From Clostridium sp. D33t1_170424_F3 (lineage in GTDB: Bacteria > Bacillota > Clostridia > Oscillospirales > Acutalibacteraceae): a stretch of 64,000 nt of DNA. The stretch is taken from assembly GCF_015667585.1 (NCBI RefSeq), contig NZ_JADPEG010000006.1, forward strand, positions 121,925-185,924, read 5' to 3'. This document shows, one piece after another, positions 1-8,713 of this stretch (its first letter is position 1; each line of letters opens with the position of its first letter). The position numbers were made by a program, and so were the translations under genes. The notes below the pieces were generated by a model that made no database searches, was not told where the DNA came from, and worked only from the letters and a program-made list of their open reading frames with translations.

Positions 1-2
1 CC

Positions 3-902
3 GTTGGAGACAAGCGGGTCCTCTGCGCGCTTTCCGGCGGCGTGGATTCCTCCGTGGCGGCGGTGCTGGTACACAAAGCGGTCGGAAAAAATCTGACCTG
101 TATCTTTGTCGACCACGGGATGCTCCGAAAGAACGAAGGCGACGAGGTGGAGCGTGTTTTCCGGCAGCAGTTTGATATGAACCTGATCCGCGTCAATGCG
201 CAGGATCGTTTTCTGAACCGTTTAAAGGGCGTGGAGGAACCGGAACAAAAGCGTAAAATTATCGGAGAAGAGTTCATCCGCGTGTTTGAAGAGGAGTCCG
301 GGAAACTGGGGAGAATCGAATATCTTTGCCAGGGGACTATTTATCCGGATGTAGTGGAAAGCGGCGAAGGGGAGGCCGCGACCATCAAGAGCCACCACAA
401 TGTCGGTGGGTTGCCGGAGGATGTGGGCTTTGAAGGGATCATCGAACCTCTGCGCGATCTGTTTAAAGATGAGGTGCGCCGGGTCGGTCTGGAGCTGGGA
501 ATACCGGAAAACCTGGTATGGCGGCAGCCTTTCCCGGGTCCCGGGCTTGGCATCCGAATCATGGGCGATGTCACGAAGGACAAGCTGGAAATCCTCCAGG
601 ATGCGGATGCGATCTTCCGTGAGGAAATTTCCAAAGCGGGCTGGGATCGCAAAATCAATCAGTATTTTGCAGTGTTGACCGGAATTAAGAGCGTCGGCGT
701 GATGGGCGATGGAAGAACCTACGACAATACCATTGCGCTGCGCGGTGTAACCACCACGGACTTTATGACGGCCGATTGGGCACGGATTCCGTATGATGTG
801 CTGGAATCTGCCAGCAGCCGTATCATCAATGAAGTAAAGAATGTAAACCGCGTGGTTTATGATATCACGAGTAAACCGCCTGCAACCATCGAGTGGGAGT
901 AG
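3..902 (+). CDS. guaA: GMP synthase (glutamine-hydrolysing), C-terminal part, cut by window start
   Basis: This is the ATP-pyrophosphatase and dimerisation part of GMP synthase, which converts XMP to GMP in purine synthesis. The reading frame is open from base 3, so the true start and the N-terminal glutaminase domain lie outside the window. Visible hallmarks are the P-loop [19 protein letters not shown] sequence, [24 protein letters not shown], the [10 protein letters not shown] segment and the family-typical end PPATIEWE. The sequence is canonical throughout. It is followed 110 bp later by a second, divergent guaA-like gene on the same strand. Identity is certain; only the missing 5' part limits the entry. 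Confidence 0.97.
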   Translation, partial: VGDKRVLCALSGGVDSSVAAVLVHKAVGKNLTCIFVDHGMLRKNEGDEVERVFRQQFDMNLIRVNAQDRFLNRLKGVEEPEQKRKIIGEEFIRVFEEESGKLGRIEYLCQGTIYPDVVESGEGEAATIKSHHNVGGLPEDVGFEGIIEPLRDLFKDEVRRVGLELGIPENLVWRQPFPGPGLGIRIMGDVTKDKLEILQDADAIFREEISKAGWDRKINQYFAVLTGIKSVGVMGDGRTYDNTIALRGVTTTDFMTADWARIPYDVLESASSRIINEVKNVNRVVYDITSKPPATIEWE

Positions 903-943
903 GATTCTATATCGGAAATATAAAAGCATTCAATATAAATGAG

Positions 944-975
944 ATGTTGGTGGCGGCTCCGCACGAGACCAACAT
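944..975 (+). repeat. Stem-loop in the leader between the two guaA genes
   Basis: An 8-bp inverted repeat (ATGTTGGT / ACCAACAT) encloses a GC-rich loop just upstream of the second guaA ribosome site. It has no T-tract, so it is unlikely to be a terminator. It could be a leader element or chance. Confidence 0.3.
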
Positions 976-1011
976 ACTGGAATCATGTACGCGGAGCAGA
1001 AGGGAGACCAA

Positions 1012-2316
1012 ATGAAACAGGATATGATTGTTATTTTGGACCTGGGGAGTACGGAAAATACAACAGTAGCGCGTGCTATCCGCAGTCTCGGCGTGTACAG
1101 TGAAATTTATTCCCATGATATCACTGCGAACGAGCTGAAAGCACTGCCGAATGCCAAGGGTATTATTTTAAACGGCGGCCCGAACAATGTGGTAGACGGT
1201 GTGCAGATCGATGTGCGGGAGGAGCTTTACGGCTGCGGGTTGCCTGTTCTTTCTATTGCACACAATGGGAAAGCTGAACAGACGATGGACAAGCTTCCGG
1301 AGGATGAAACAGCGCTCTGTGATGTGCTGAAGCCCTTTGTATTTGACGTCTGCAAGGCGGAAGCCAACTGGAATATGAAAAACTTTATTGCCGATCAGAT
1401 AGAGTTGGTCCGTCGTCAGGTGGGGGATCGAAAGGTACTGCTGGCGCTTTCCGGCGGTGTAGACAGCTCCGTTGTCGCTGCACTGTTGTTGAAAGCAATT
1501 GGAGATCAATTGACCTGTGTCCATGTCAATCATGGCTTGCTGAGAAAAGGGGAGCCAGAGCAGGTCGTTTCTGTTTTCCGCAATCAATTGAATGCTAACC
1601 TGGTATATGTGGATGCTTCCGAGCGTTTTCTCTCCAAGTTGGCGGATGTTGCAGACCCGGAGCAAAAGCGTAAAATCATCGGTGCGGAGTTTATCCGTGT
1701 GTTTGAAGAGGAAGCGCGCAAGTTGGAAGGAATTGATTTCCTGGCACAGGGAACCATCTATCCGGATATTGTGGAAAGCGGAACCAAAACCGCAAAAATG
1801 GTAAAATCCCATCATAATGTGGGCGGTTTGCCGGAAGACCTCAAATTTGAGCTGGTTGAGCCGCTTCGCCAGCTGTTTAAAGACGAAGTGCGCGCCTGCG
1901 GTATAGAGCTTGGATTGCCGGCAGAGATGGTGTATCGGCAGCCGTTCCCGGGTCCTGGCTTAGGTGTGCGCTGCTTGGGGGCAATTACCAAGGACCGCTT
2001 GGAGGCGGTACGGGAATCCGATGCTATTCTACGGGAAGAATTCCATATTGCAGGGCTGGATAAGAAGGTCTGGCAGTATTTCACAGTCGTTCCGGATTTT
2101 AAATCAGTCGGTGTCCGCGACAATGCCCGCTGTTTTGAATATCCGGTCATTATCCGTGCGGTCAACACCATTGACGCTATGACGGCGACCATTGAGACCA
2201 TCGACTGGCCGGTATTGCAGAAGATTACAAACCGGATTCTGAAAGAGGTCAAAGAAGTCAATCGCGTTTGCTATGATCTTTCTCCAAAGCCTACAGCGAC
2301 TATTGAGTGGGAATAA
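1012..2316 (+). CDS. GMP synthase paralogue with degenerate glutaminase domain
   Basis: The start ATG is preceded by GAAGGGAG. The 434-residue protein is shorter than the usual 510-525 of GuaA. The C-terminal two thirds are GMP-synthase-like: P-loop [43 protein letters not shown] and the end ATIEWE. The N-terminal class I glutaminase domain is only about 110 residues. It keeps the first strands (ILDLGS, GIILNGGP), but where GuaA has the nucleophile motif GxCYG this protein reads SIAHNG. The following roughly 85 residues, which carry the catalytic His-Pro-Glu, are missing. Near the C terminus the usual [10 protein letters not shown] is changed to GVRDNARCFE. It probably cannot use glutamine. 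It may be ammonia-dependent, take ammonia from a partner, or have another substrate. Its 3' end is the attachment site of the island that follows. Confidence 0.85.
   Translation: MKQDMIVILDLGSTENTTVARAIRSLGVYSEIYSHDITANELKALPNAKGIILNGGPNNVVDGVQIDVREELYGCGLPVLSIAHNGKAEQTMDKLPEDETALCDVLKPFVFDVCKAEANWNMKNFIADQIELVRRQVGDRKVLLALSGGVDSSVVAALLLKAIGDQLTCVHVNHGLLRKGEPEQVVSVFRNQLNANLVYVDASERFLSKLADVADPEQKRKIIGAEFIRVFEEEARKLEGIDFLAQGTIYPDIVESGTKTAKMVKSHHNVGGLPEDLKFELVEPLRQLFKDEVRACGIELGLPAEMVYRQPFPGPGLGVRCLGAITKDRLEAVRESDAILREEFHIAGLDKKVWQYFTVVPDFKSVGVRDNARCFEYPVIIRAVNTIDAMTATIETIDWPVLQKITNRILKEVKEVNRVCYDLSPKPTATIEWE
2302..2316 (+). other. Candidate attL in the 3' end of the guaA paralogue
   Basis: The last codons and stop of the guaA paralogue contain GAGTGGGAATAA, repeated at 18398-18409. 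The overlapping ATTGAGTGGGAAT is repeated at 18328-18340. The 3' end of guaA is a known integration site for genomic islands in Firmicutes. Integrase genes begin about 100 bp downstream. Confidence 0.7.
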
Positions 2317-2326
2317 TACAACCATC

Positions 2327-2369
2327 GCCGCAAACCCGCATGATAAGCGGGTTTGCGGCTTTCTCTTTT
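2327..2369 (+). terminator. Intrinsic terminator after guaA paralogue
   Basis: A perfect 13-bp stem (GCCGCAAACCCGC and its complement) with a 7-nt loop is followed by a T-rich run. It lies directly after the stop codon. Confidence 0.9.
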
Positions 2370-2403
2370 ACACGCAAGTACACAAAAGGTACACGAAATG
2401 GGG

Positions 2404-3467
2404 TTAAAAGAAACTTTGCAGTCTCTCAGCTACTTCCCCCTGTTTATTTGGATACAGGTGGGAGTAGGTCTGCAAAGTTGTTTTTATATCTTCATGACCC
2501 AGCCGTTCGCTAATGAGAAGTGGGGAGAACCCCATCTCGATCAACAAGCTTGCGTGACTGTGGCGAAGATCATGAATTCTGATAACCTTGACGCCGCTTT
2601 TCTTGCAGCCTCTGCTCATCTCATGTTTGAGATAGTGCTTTGTCACGGTAAATAACCGTTCATCTGGTTCGTAATCTACAAGCTTTTCAACATAAGACTT
2701 TACAAGATCGCAGACAAAGGGCGGCAAAGTAACTTTCCGTTTGCTTTTTGGTGTTTTGGGCTCAAGAATCAAGTCCTCGTTATCGAGCCGTGCGTAGTTT
2801 TTGCTGATCGACACTGTGTTCGTATCAAAGTCGAAGTCGTTTAAAGTTAGCGCCAGCATTTCACCAGAACGCATCCCTGACCAGAAGAGCAGATTGAAAA
2901 TGGTCGTGGAAACGATCTTATCGCTGACAGCTTCAGCAAATCGCTTAAACTCATCCACCGTCCAAAACAGCAGGCAGTCCGCATTCTTCTTTCCCATAGC
3001 GCCGCAAATCCGAGCGGGGTTTTCCGGGAGCCTGTAATATTTACAAGCAAAGTTGAAGATTGCGGACACCTGATTATGTACGGTCTTCAGGTAGGTTTCA
3101 CTATAGCCGGCGGGATGCGAAATCAGTGTCGTTTGCCATTTCCGAATTGTTGTTGCAGAGATTTTATTGATTGGCGTATTCCCGAAGTAGGGCAGCACAT
3201 GGGCGCCTATGAGAAATTGTTTATTTGCATAGGTCGTAGCTTTAGACGCGGCTTACAGTCCTCCATATAGAGTTCTACAAGGGAGGAAAAGAGCATATCG
3301 CAGGAAGCATGCGCCTTGCTTAAAAACTCCGTTTCATAGGCTTTCGCCTCTTTTTGCAGTTTAAAGCCCATTTTCTTTTTTTGTGTCTTCTTGCCCGCCC
3401 AATCAGTAAAAACAAATTTGCAATACCACAATCCGGTTTTCTTGTCTTTGTAGGTAGGCATTTGCAC
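2404..3467 (-). pseudogene. Tyrosine-recombinase integrase, broken by a one-base frameshift
   Basis: The N-terminal part (about 3467 to 3240) encodes an arm-binding-type start (PTYKDKKTGLWYCKFVF). The C-terminal part (3198 to 2404) encodes the core-binding and catalytic domains with Arg in SGMRSGEMLAL, the HxxR box IHDLRHSHASL, the ERLGHED box and Tyr in TLQTYSHLYP. Adding one base in the A-run near 3238-3241 joins the parts as KATTYANKQFLIGAHVLPYFG, so this is a single-base deletion in one former gene of about 350 codons. Internal starts could still give fragments, but the two domains are separated. The gene sits 3' to 3' with the guaA paralogue, the usual layout next to an attachment site. 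Confidence 0.85.
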
Positions 3468-3528
3468 CTCCTTCTGCTACCACAACTTTATTTTATCATG
3501 ATTTCGTTTGGGTGTATAGGATTGCAGA

Positions 3529-3720
3529 TCAAAGGTAAACATTTTCAAAAAAGTATCGAGAAGAAATCTTACCAGCAATTGTGATTTTACCCTGTGCCTT
3601 AAGTTCGCCGTTTAATCGTTGGATGATACGATAGGCTGAACTCCTTGAAATATGAAGTATCTCAGCAACCTCAGTGGCTGTTAAGAATTTTTTGTCCTCT
3701 GGATGATTTAATGGATTCAT
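3529..3720 (-). CDS. Excisionase-type helix-turn-helix protein
   Basis: A 63-residue protein contains an excisionase-family winged HTH: FLTATEVAEILHISRSSAYRIIQRLN. The start at 3720 is chosen because AAAGGAGG lies just upstream; a start nine codons earlier has no such site. It lies upstream of the broken integrase on the same strand, the normal place for a directionality factor that favours excision. It may still serve the second integrase in the island. Confidence 0.8.
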   Translation of the reverse strand: MNPLNHPEDKKFLTATEVAEILHISRSSAYRIIQRLNGELKAQGKITIAGKISSRYFFENVYL

Positions 3721-3798
3721 ATAGTCCTCCTTTGGATGTAATGGCATAAAAAAGCACCGCCTATTGGGAATGAATCCAATGAGCGGTGTTGTGTGCGG

Positions 3799-4605
3799 CT
3801 ATAGCCCTTCCAGCAAGGTTTGAAAATAGGCGGTAAAGACTGCTTGTGTTTCCTCTGGTAGTGGCGGATAGGAATCATACTGTTTTAGTTCCGGCTGTCG
3901 AAGCATGGTCATGGCGAAGAGGTGAGCGAATAGTTCGCTGAGTTCTTCTGTACTACCCGCGGTTTGGGTGGTCCGTATCAAACCATCCAGTTGCACAAAC
4001 GGCTCAGGCAACACCAACAGACTGCCGGTCAACTTGAGATTGAGCAGATGACCCAGTTCATGGAGTAGTATGGAGCCAGGGTTTGTTTTCGTGTCTCGCT
4101 GAATATGGGGCAAGATGATATCGCAGGTCCACTGTCCGTCCGGTGTGGTATAAGGGCGGCAAAGGGCATCATAGGTTCGGTGGGCATCGTTCGGCAACAT
4201 CAGATACAAAAGCGTATCGCCCAGCACCTTTTGGGAAAAGTCATAATACTTGTCCAGTATGGATAAAATGTGCGTGATCTCCTGTACTGTAATCTGTTGG
4301 CCATCGGCGCAAAAGTAGTCCCGCTGAAGATGGTTGGCGATCTCCACCAGATAGTCGCGATTCGCCTTAAGGCTGCTTTGGTAACTCCAATTGCGATAGA
4401 GGTAGGTAAAGACAGCAGATGTGCCCTCGCAGATGTACCAGTTTCTATGCCCAGATAGCAGACTGTTTAGATAATGGCGCTGACAACGATCCTCCAGCGT
4501 GCTATATAGCTGTTTACACTCGTCCTGTTTTAAATCAGTCCGAGTAGCCTGTTCCTTGAGGTAATCGCCCAAGGCATTAAAAGTTTTGCAGTGGTCTATA
4601 TTCAT
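3799..4605 (-). CDS. Uncharacterised protein with zincin (HELGH) motif
   Basis: This 268-residue soluble protein has no signal peptide. Residues 182-186 read HELGH inside a hydrophobic helix (SILLHELGHLLNL), the HExxH zinc motif of metallopeptidases. A glutamate-rich helix follows about 40 residues later (STEELSELFAHLFAM) and could give the third ligand. The rest has no recognised domain and is helical in character. The gene lies between the excisionase and the second integrase on the same strand, so it is island cargo. It could be an anti-repressor-type protease like the ImmA group or a toxin; no partner repressor is visible. Function is not assigned. Confidence 0.6.
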   Translation of the reverse strand: MNIDHCKTFNALGDYLKEQATRTDLKQDECKQLYSTLEDRCQRHYLNSLLSGHRNWYICEGTSAVFTYLYRNWSYQSSLKANRDYLVEIANHLQRDYFCADGQQITVQEITHILSILDKYYDFSQKVLGDTLLYLMLPNDAHRTYDALCRPYTTPDGQWTCDIILPHIQRDTKTNPGSILLHELGHLLNLKLTGSLLVLPEPFVQLDGLIRTTQTAGSTEELSELFAHLFAMTMLRQPELKQYDSYPPLPEETQAVFTAYFQTLLEGL

Positions 4606-4682
4606 GGGGAGACCTTCTTTCCATTTGGATACGGGATAAGATTTTTGATGTTTTCTTTTGTACTGGATAGACCTATCCCCTC

Positions 4683-5918
4683 CTAAGCGATAGGTCTTAC
4701 GTTCGATTCCAGTTTACTATTCCCTTTTTGGAAAAAGGCTTCGTCCATGCGTTTAGCATTGGTCATGCGGTTATTTTCTAAAATGTGACCATACAGGTCG
4801 GTAATCATATCTACTTGAGCATGGCCGGAGTCCCCCTGCACCGCCTTAAGATCTCCCTGTGACAGCACCAGCTTATATGTGATACTGCTGTGTCGCAGGC
4901 TGTGGAAGGTTACCTGTGGCAGACCAGCCGCTTTCAGCACCTCGTGAAAGCGGTCGGTTAGGGTATGTTCCTGGATGGGACGTCCATCTGGATAACAGAA
5001 AACGAGTCCCAGTTCAGTTGCAGGCGAGAATGCCTTAAAGGCTTCCAATTCCGACATCACTGAGGCCGGCAAATAGATAACCCGGCTGCTGGCTTTTGTT
5101 TTAGGACGCTTGAGCACCAATGTGGTGCAGGCAGTACTCAGCACGGATGGAAATTGATAGAGAATATCTCGTCCCTGTAGCTTAGTCAGCGCATAGTTAC
5201 TGACCCGGCACAGGGTTTTACTTACTCGAATGCTGCCCTCGGCGAAATCTACATCCTGCCAGGTCAGCGCCAGCAGTTCGCCCTTGCGCAGCGTTCCCGC
5301 AAAGGCAAGTGTCACGGCCATGTGCAATATGGGGTTGGTGCAATTATCTAATAGCTGTCGTACCTGTTCTGGAATAAGGAAAGCAAGGGGAGAGGGGTGT
5401 GGCGTTGGCAGTGACGCGCCATGAAAAGGGTTTCGCACCAGATACTCCCACAGCACTGCCTGCTCAAAGGCACTGTGCAGCAGCTTATGAAGGCTGCGCA
5501 GGGTTTGCGTGGTAATTGCTTTGCCTGTTGGTGCATGGCAGTGACCACCCTGTTGTGGTAGCTGTGCAAAGCGGTGATATAACTGTGCCACCACACGAGG
5601 GGAGAGTTCTTGTAGCCGCATCATGCCAATGGCTGGGTTAAGGTAACGGCGAATAAGGCTGCAATTAGCTTGGTAGGTGGATAGTGACCAATGGCTTACA
5701 CCATATAGTTCCACGTATTGTACAAAAAATTGTTCCACCGTCTGTACACACTGATGGCGGACTTCTGTTCGTGTATTTGAGCATAGCTCCAATAACTCCT
5801 TTCGTTGCTGAGCTTCCTCAAGACTGTAGTATGTCTCCCATTTTTGTTTTTTCTTTTCGCCTGTGGTGTCTGTATAGACAACCGCATAACTTTTGTTTCG
5901 TTTTACAATAGATGCCAT
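4683..5918 (-). CDS. Tyrosine-recombinase integrase (full length)
   Basis: A 411-residue phage/ICE-type integrase. The start at 5918 follows GGAGG with 9-nt spacing; an upstream in-frame start lacks a ribosome site. The N terminus (SIVKRNKSYAVVYTD) looks like an arm-type DNA-binding domain, followed by a SAM-like core-binding domain. The catalytic domain has Arg in AGTLRKGELLALTW, HxxR in FHSLRHSSITYKL, GHAQVDMITD and the nucleophile Tyr in DLYGHIL. The fold is complete, so this is likely the active integrase of the island. It shares little with the broken integrase at 2404-3467, suggesting two separate integration events at this site. Confidence 0.92.
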   Translation of the reverse strand: MASIVKRNKSYAVVYTDTTGEKKKQKWETYYSLEEAQQRKELLELCSNTRTEVRHQCVQTVEQFFVQYVELYGVSHWSLSTYQANCSLIRRYLNPAIGMMRLQELSPRVVAQLYHRFAQLPQQGGHCHAPTGKAITTQTLRSLHKLLHSAFEQAVLWEYLVRNPFHGASLPTPHPSPLAFLIPEQVRQLLDNCTNPILHMAVTLAFAGTLRKGELLALTWQDVDFAEGSIRVSKTLCRVSNYALTKLQGRDILYQFPSVLSTACTTLVLKRPKTKASSRVIYLPASVMSELEAFKAFSPATELGLVFCYPDGRPIQEHTLTDRFHEVLKAAGLPQVTFHSLRHSSITYKLVLSQGDLKAVQGDSGHAQVDMITDLYGHILENNRMTNAKRMDEAFFQKGNSKLESNVRPIA

Positions 5919-6026
5919 AATATTGATTCCTCCATAAAAAATTACACTATTCAAACGAAAGTGCTATTTTTTAGGATAGCATCTATGTGCCACTATCCCC
6001 AAATGCAAACTCAAGGTTTTTACGTT

Positions 6027-6080
6027 AATAAGCTGTAGGCGTGTTTGTGACACATGTCATAAACACGCCTACAGCTTATT
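6027..6080. repeat. 54-bp near-perfect palindrome between integrase and conflict operon
   Basis: Two perfect 20-base arms (start AATAAGCTGTAGGCG, end CGCCTACAGCTTATT) flank TGACA-CA-TGTCA. The whole stretch can therefore fold into a hairpin of about 26 pairs with a two-base tip. It lies upstream of both the leftward integrase and the rightward operon, so it is not positioned as a terminator for either. It could be a cruciform recombination site, a regulator site or a small structured RNA. Confidence 0.85.
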
Positions 6081-6126
6081 ATTAATTGTCATCCAATAAT
6101 ATTAGTATAATTAGTCGAAACAGCGG

Positions 6127-6155
6127 TTGCTCTTATTTGGAAAAACAGCTATAAT
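6127..6155 (+). promoter_or_regulatory. Predicted promoter of the conflict operon
   Basis: TTGCTC, a 17-bp spacer and TATAAT. It lies about 170 bp upstream of the phosphoesterase start. The rest of 5919-6328 is AT-rich with no gene apart from the palindrome. Confidence 0.6.
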
Positions 6156-6328
6156 TAAATTTATAAGGATTAATATTTTTCTCTAGCAATCCTGTGATAC
6201 GAAGTCATTTGGTGCGTGTATTTTGTCTTACTTAGGATGCCAAATAATGTTAAGAAAATAGGAAAATATACCAAAAAATATAACAAACAATTAAAATCGA
6301 TTCTAATATAGAACTAGGTGGTGATTTC

Positions 6329-7648
6329 TTGTCTAGCATCTCTTTTGTTCATCTATCAGATATTCACTTTGTAAAGTCGAGTAACAATCCCGCTGACATA
6401 GACCGTGAGTTGCGAGATGCGATTATTACTGATTTAGATGTAAACGCTAAAATTGCTCTCGAAAATGTATCAGGCATTCTAGTATCAGGAGATATTGCTT
6501 TTTCCGGTGCTAAAACAGAGTATGAAAAGGCAAAAGAATATTTATTAGAAATATCCAAGCTTTTTTCTATCAACCCTAGTGATATATATTGTGTTCCGGG
6601 CAATCATGATGTAGACCTAACAATTGCGGATAAAAGTCCAGCCGTGTCACAAGCACAGAACACAATTGATGAACAGATCTTGTTGGATGCTGCAGACGCT
6701 GCCTTTGAAGAATCAATTACCGATTGCTCCTACAACAGCATTTTGTTCGAACCACTACGAGAATATAACGAGTTTGCGAACAGATTTAATTGCAACATCT
6801 CGGCTGAAAAAATAATCTGGAGCAAAGAATTTCCATTAGATTGCGGGCTGAAACTATGCTTAATTGGTATTTCTTCATGCTTTGTACCAAAAAGTAAAGA
6901 TCGTCTTATGTATATAGGCCAATCTCAAATCCCTAGGCATATGCCAGACACAGCGGTTATGCTAATGTGTCATCATCCTCCCGAATGCTGGAAATTTAGC
7001 AGCGACATAATTGACAGAATTAACAAAAGAGCTGATGTGCAGTTATATGGTCATATGCATATGCAATCGGTCGAACTCGCTGAAAACAATGCTATATTGT
7101 TTTCCGGTGCTACTCACCCACAGAGGGCGGCTGATTGGTTCCCACGATATAACTGGATTACGATTAGCAGTGAAACAATAGATGGCGACAGAGTTTTAAA
7201 TATTGACATCTATCCACGAATATTATCAGAAAATCGCGACCGTTTTCAGCCCGATATATCTGCCACCACTAATGGGATATTAATACATCACACAATAAAT
7301 ATTGATCGTAAAAGGCGGCAAGATTTAAGTGACCCTTGTCTATGCTACGAATCTGAGAAAACACCAAAGGATGACTTGGAGGAAACCCACGCTGTTGAAA
7401 GCAAAGCAAACCAACAGTCCAAAGTAGCAGTAAATGAGCGAGAGTTAATTTATAATTTCTATGAACTGTCAGTCTTTCGGCAATTTGAATTGCTCGAGAA
7501 ATTTAAGCTATTCTCGGAACAAGACAAGGGGCGGTCTATTGCAGCAACATTAAATGTTGCAATCCAGCGTGCGAAGGATCAAGGAACCCTTCAATCTCTA
7601 TATGATTGTATAATGGAAATCGTATCGAAAAAGGAGAAGATCATATGA
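6329..7648 (+). CDS. Calcineurin-like phosphoesterase of a GTPase-type conflict system
   Basis: A 439-residue metallophosphatase. All metal-binding blocks are present: DIH (residues 11-13), GD (54-55), GNHD (91-94), HH (215-216) and GHMH (241-244). The roughly 75-residue C-terminal region (from NERELIYNFYELS) is a separate helical segment and may be an adaptor domain. The start is a TTG with AGGTGGTG upstream; no ATG is better placed. The stop overlaps the next ATG by four bases, so the genes are translationally coupled. The likely role is the nuclease or phosphoesterase effector of the operon, inferred from described GTPase-associated conflict operons. The target is unknown. Confidence 0.85.
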   Translation: MSSISFVHLSDIHFVKSSNNPADIDRELRDAIITDLDVNAKIALENVSGILVSGDIAFSGAKTEYEKAKEYLLEISKLFSINPSDIYCVPGNHDVDLTIADKSPAVSQAQNTIDEQILLDAADAAFEESITDCSYNSILFEPLREYNEFANRFNCNISAEKIIWSKEFPLDCGLKLCLIGISSCFVPKSKDRLMYIGQSQIPRHMPDTAVMLMCHHPPECWKFSSDIIDRINKRADVQLYGHMHMQSVELAENNAILFSGATHPQRAADWFPRYNWITISSETIDGDRVLNIDIYPRILSENRDRFQPDISATTNGILIHHTINIDRKRRQDLSDPCLCYESEKTPKDDLEETHAVESKANQQSKVAVNERELIYNFYELSVFRQFELLEKFKLFSEQDKGRSIAATLNVAIQRAKDQGTLQSLYDCIMEIVSKKEKII

Positions 7649-8709
7649 AACAGTTTTTTTCCGAAAGCTATTCCAGAGTGGGGCTCGGAATATCCCCGGA
7701 GCAGCTTGAGCAGCGCTGGCAGGGAATTGAGCAGTATATCGAAAAAGAAGACTTAGATGTTTTTGAGCTAGTAAAAATGTATTATGGATTAAAAAATAAT
7801 GAGGAGTTCGTCCAAGAGTTCGTCAAGGTTTTTAATGATCTAGATATTTCCTTTACGAAAAATAATCGGCGGGAGCTTAGCCTTTTATCGGGCATTATAT
7901 TGGCTGAGTTAATGGAAAATAAAGACTATCAGCTGAATGCTATCTTTTCGATTGTTTGCTTATCAAAATATAATATTGATGTTGTTCTTCCCGAAATAAT
8001 TGAAAAGGCTATCGGATGTTTTGGCAGCTTGTCGGCCAAAAGCAGAGAAGCTGCCCATGTTTATAAGAATGTGCCGACGAAACCCTTTACTGATTGTGCC
8101 AAATCCCTCAAAGAGAATCCATCAATGGATGAAACCCAGATTCAGAATCTAGAGGCTGCGTATCGATCCATTGCATCAAGTATTACTGCTCTGGTGTCTA
8201 ATCAACGCGAGATGAGAAAGGAACTGGAACTTTATCGTGAAGAGTCTTCTATCCTTTCATGGATTTGTGGAGAGTGGAGTAATGATTTAGATATACAGCT
8301 TTCTAAAAAAAGAACACAAAAAAGCGTGGCATTTGTTTTGGCAAAAGAGTTGGCAGACCTAGTTCGTGTATTGCCAGGGCCATATGCGTCAAAATCATTT
8401 ATTAAGAAAATGCTTGATTTGTGTAAAGGCGATAAGGCTACATACTCACTTGCAGAACTAGTAGATAGCTTGGATAATAATAGTAAGCAACGAATTATTG
8501 ATAGCTATGATTGTATTGATTCAGCTGCAGTAATAACTCCTATTTTGTGTTCAGTAAAATGCGCTTTGGAGATAGGCGCTCCCGATGTGTGGAAACCCGT
8601 TGTTTTTGGGCGGCTTGGGTTTGATTTTCCGTCCACAGAAAATAACATTTTAGATTGGGCTGAATTGATGTACCTTGAATGCATGTTAATTAAAACGAAT
8701 CGAGAGTAA
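7645..8709 (+). CDS. All-helical protein, GASH-like (GTPase-associated system)
   Basis: A 354-residue protein, predicted almost wholly alpha-helical, with no catalytic motif, signal or membrane segment. The start at 7645 has AAGGAGAAG upstream and overlaps the phosphoesterase stop (ATGA). A central region (about residues 165-200, ETQIQNLEAAYRSIASS onward) looks like a coiled coil. Its place between a calcineurin-like phosphoesterase and two GTPases matches the helical component (GASH) of the GTPase-associated systems described by the Aravind group. The family match is made from memory of architecture and sequence feel, not from a search. It probably serves as a scaffold or regulator. Confidence 0.65.
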   Translation: MKQFFSESYSRVGLGISPEQLEQRWQGIEQYIEKEDLDVFELVKMYYGLKNNEEFVQEFVKVFNDLDISFTKNNRRELSLLSGIILAELMENKDYQLNAIFSIVCLSKYNIDVVLPEIIEKAIGCFGSLSAKSREAAHVYKNVPTKPFTDCAKSLKENPSMDETQIQNLEAAYRSIASSITALVSNQREMRKELELYREESSILSWICGEWSNDLDIQLSKKRTQKSVAFVLAKELADLVRVLPGPYASKSFIKKMLDLCKGDKATYSLAELVDSLDNNSKQRIIDSYDCIDSAAVITPILCSVKCALEIGAPDVWKPVVFGRLGFDFPSTENNILDWAELMYLECMLIKTNRE

Positions 8710-8713
8710 GGAT

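Noticed and set aside
903..1011. A purine or guanine riboswitch before the second guaA
   Set aside because: The leader of about 110 bases lacks the conserved three-way junction sequences; only one small stem is seen.
3207..3467. Programmed -1 frameshift joining the two integrase parts
   Set aside because: The joint (CTA AAG) is not a good slippery heptamer, and integrases are not usually expressed this way; a one-base deletion is simpler.
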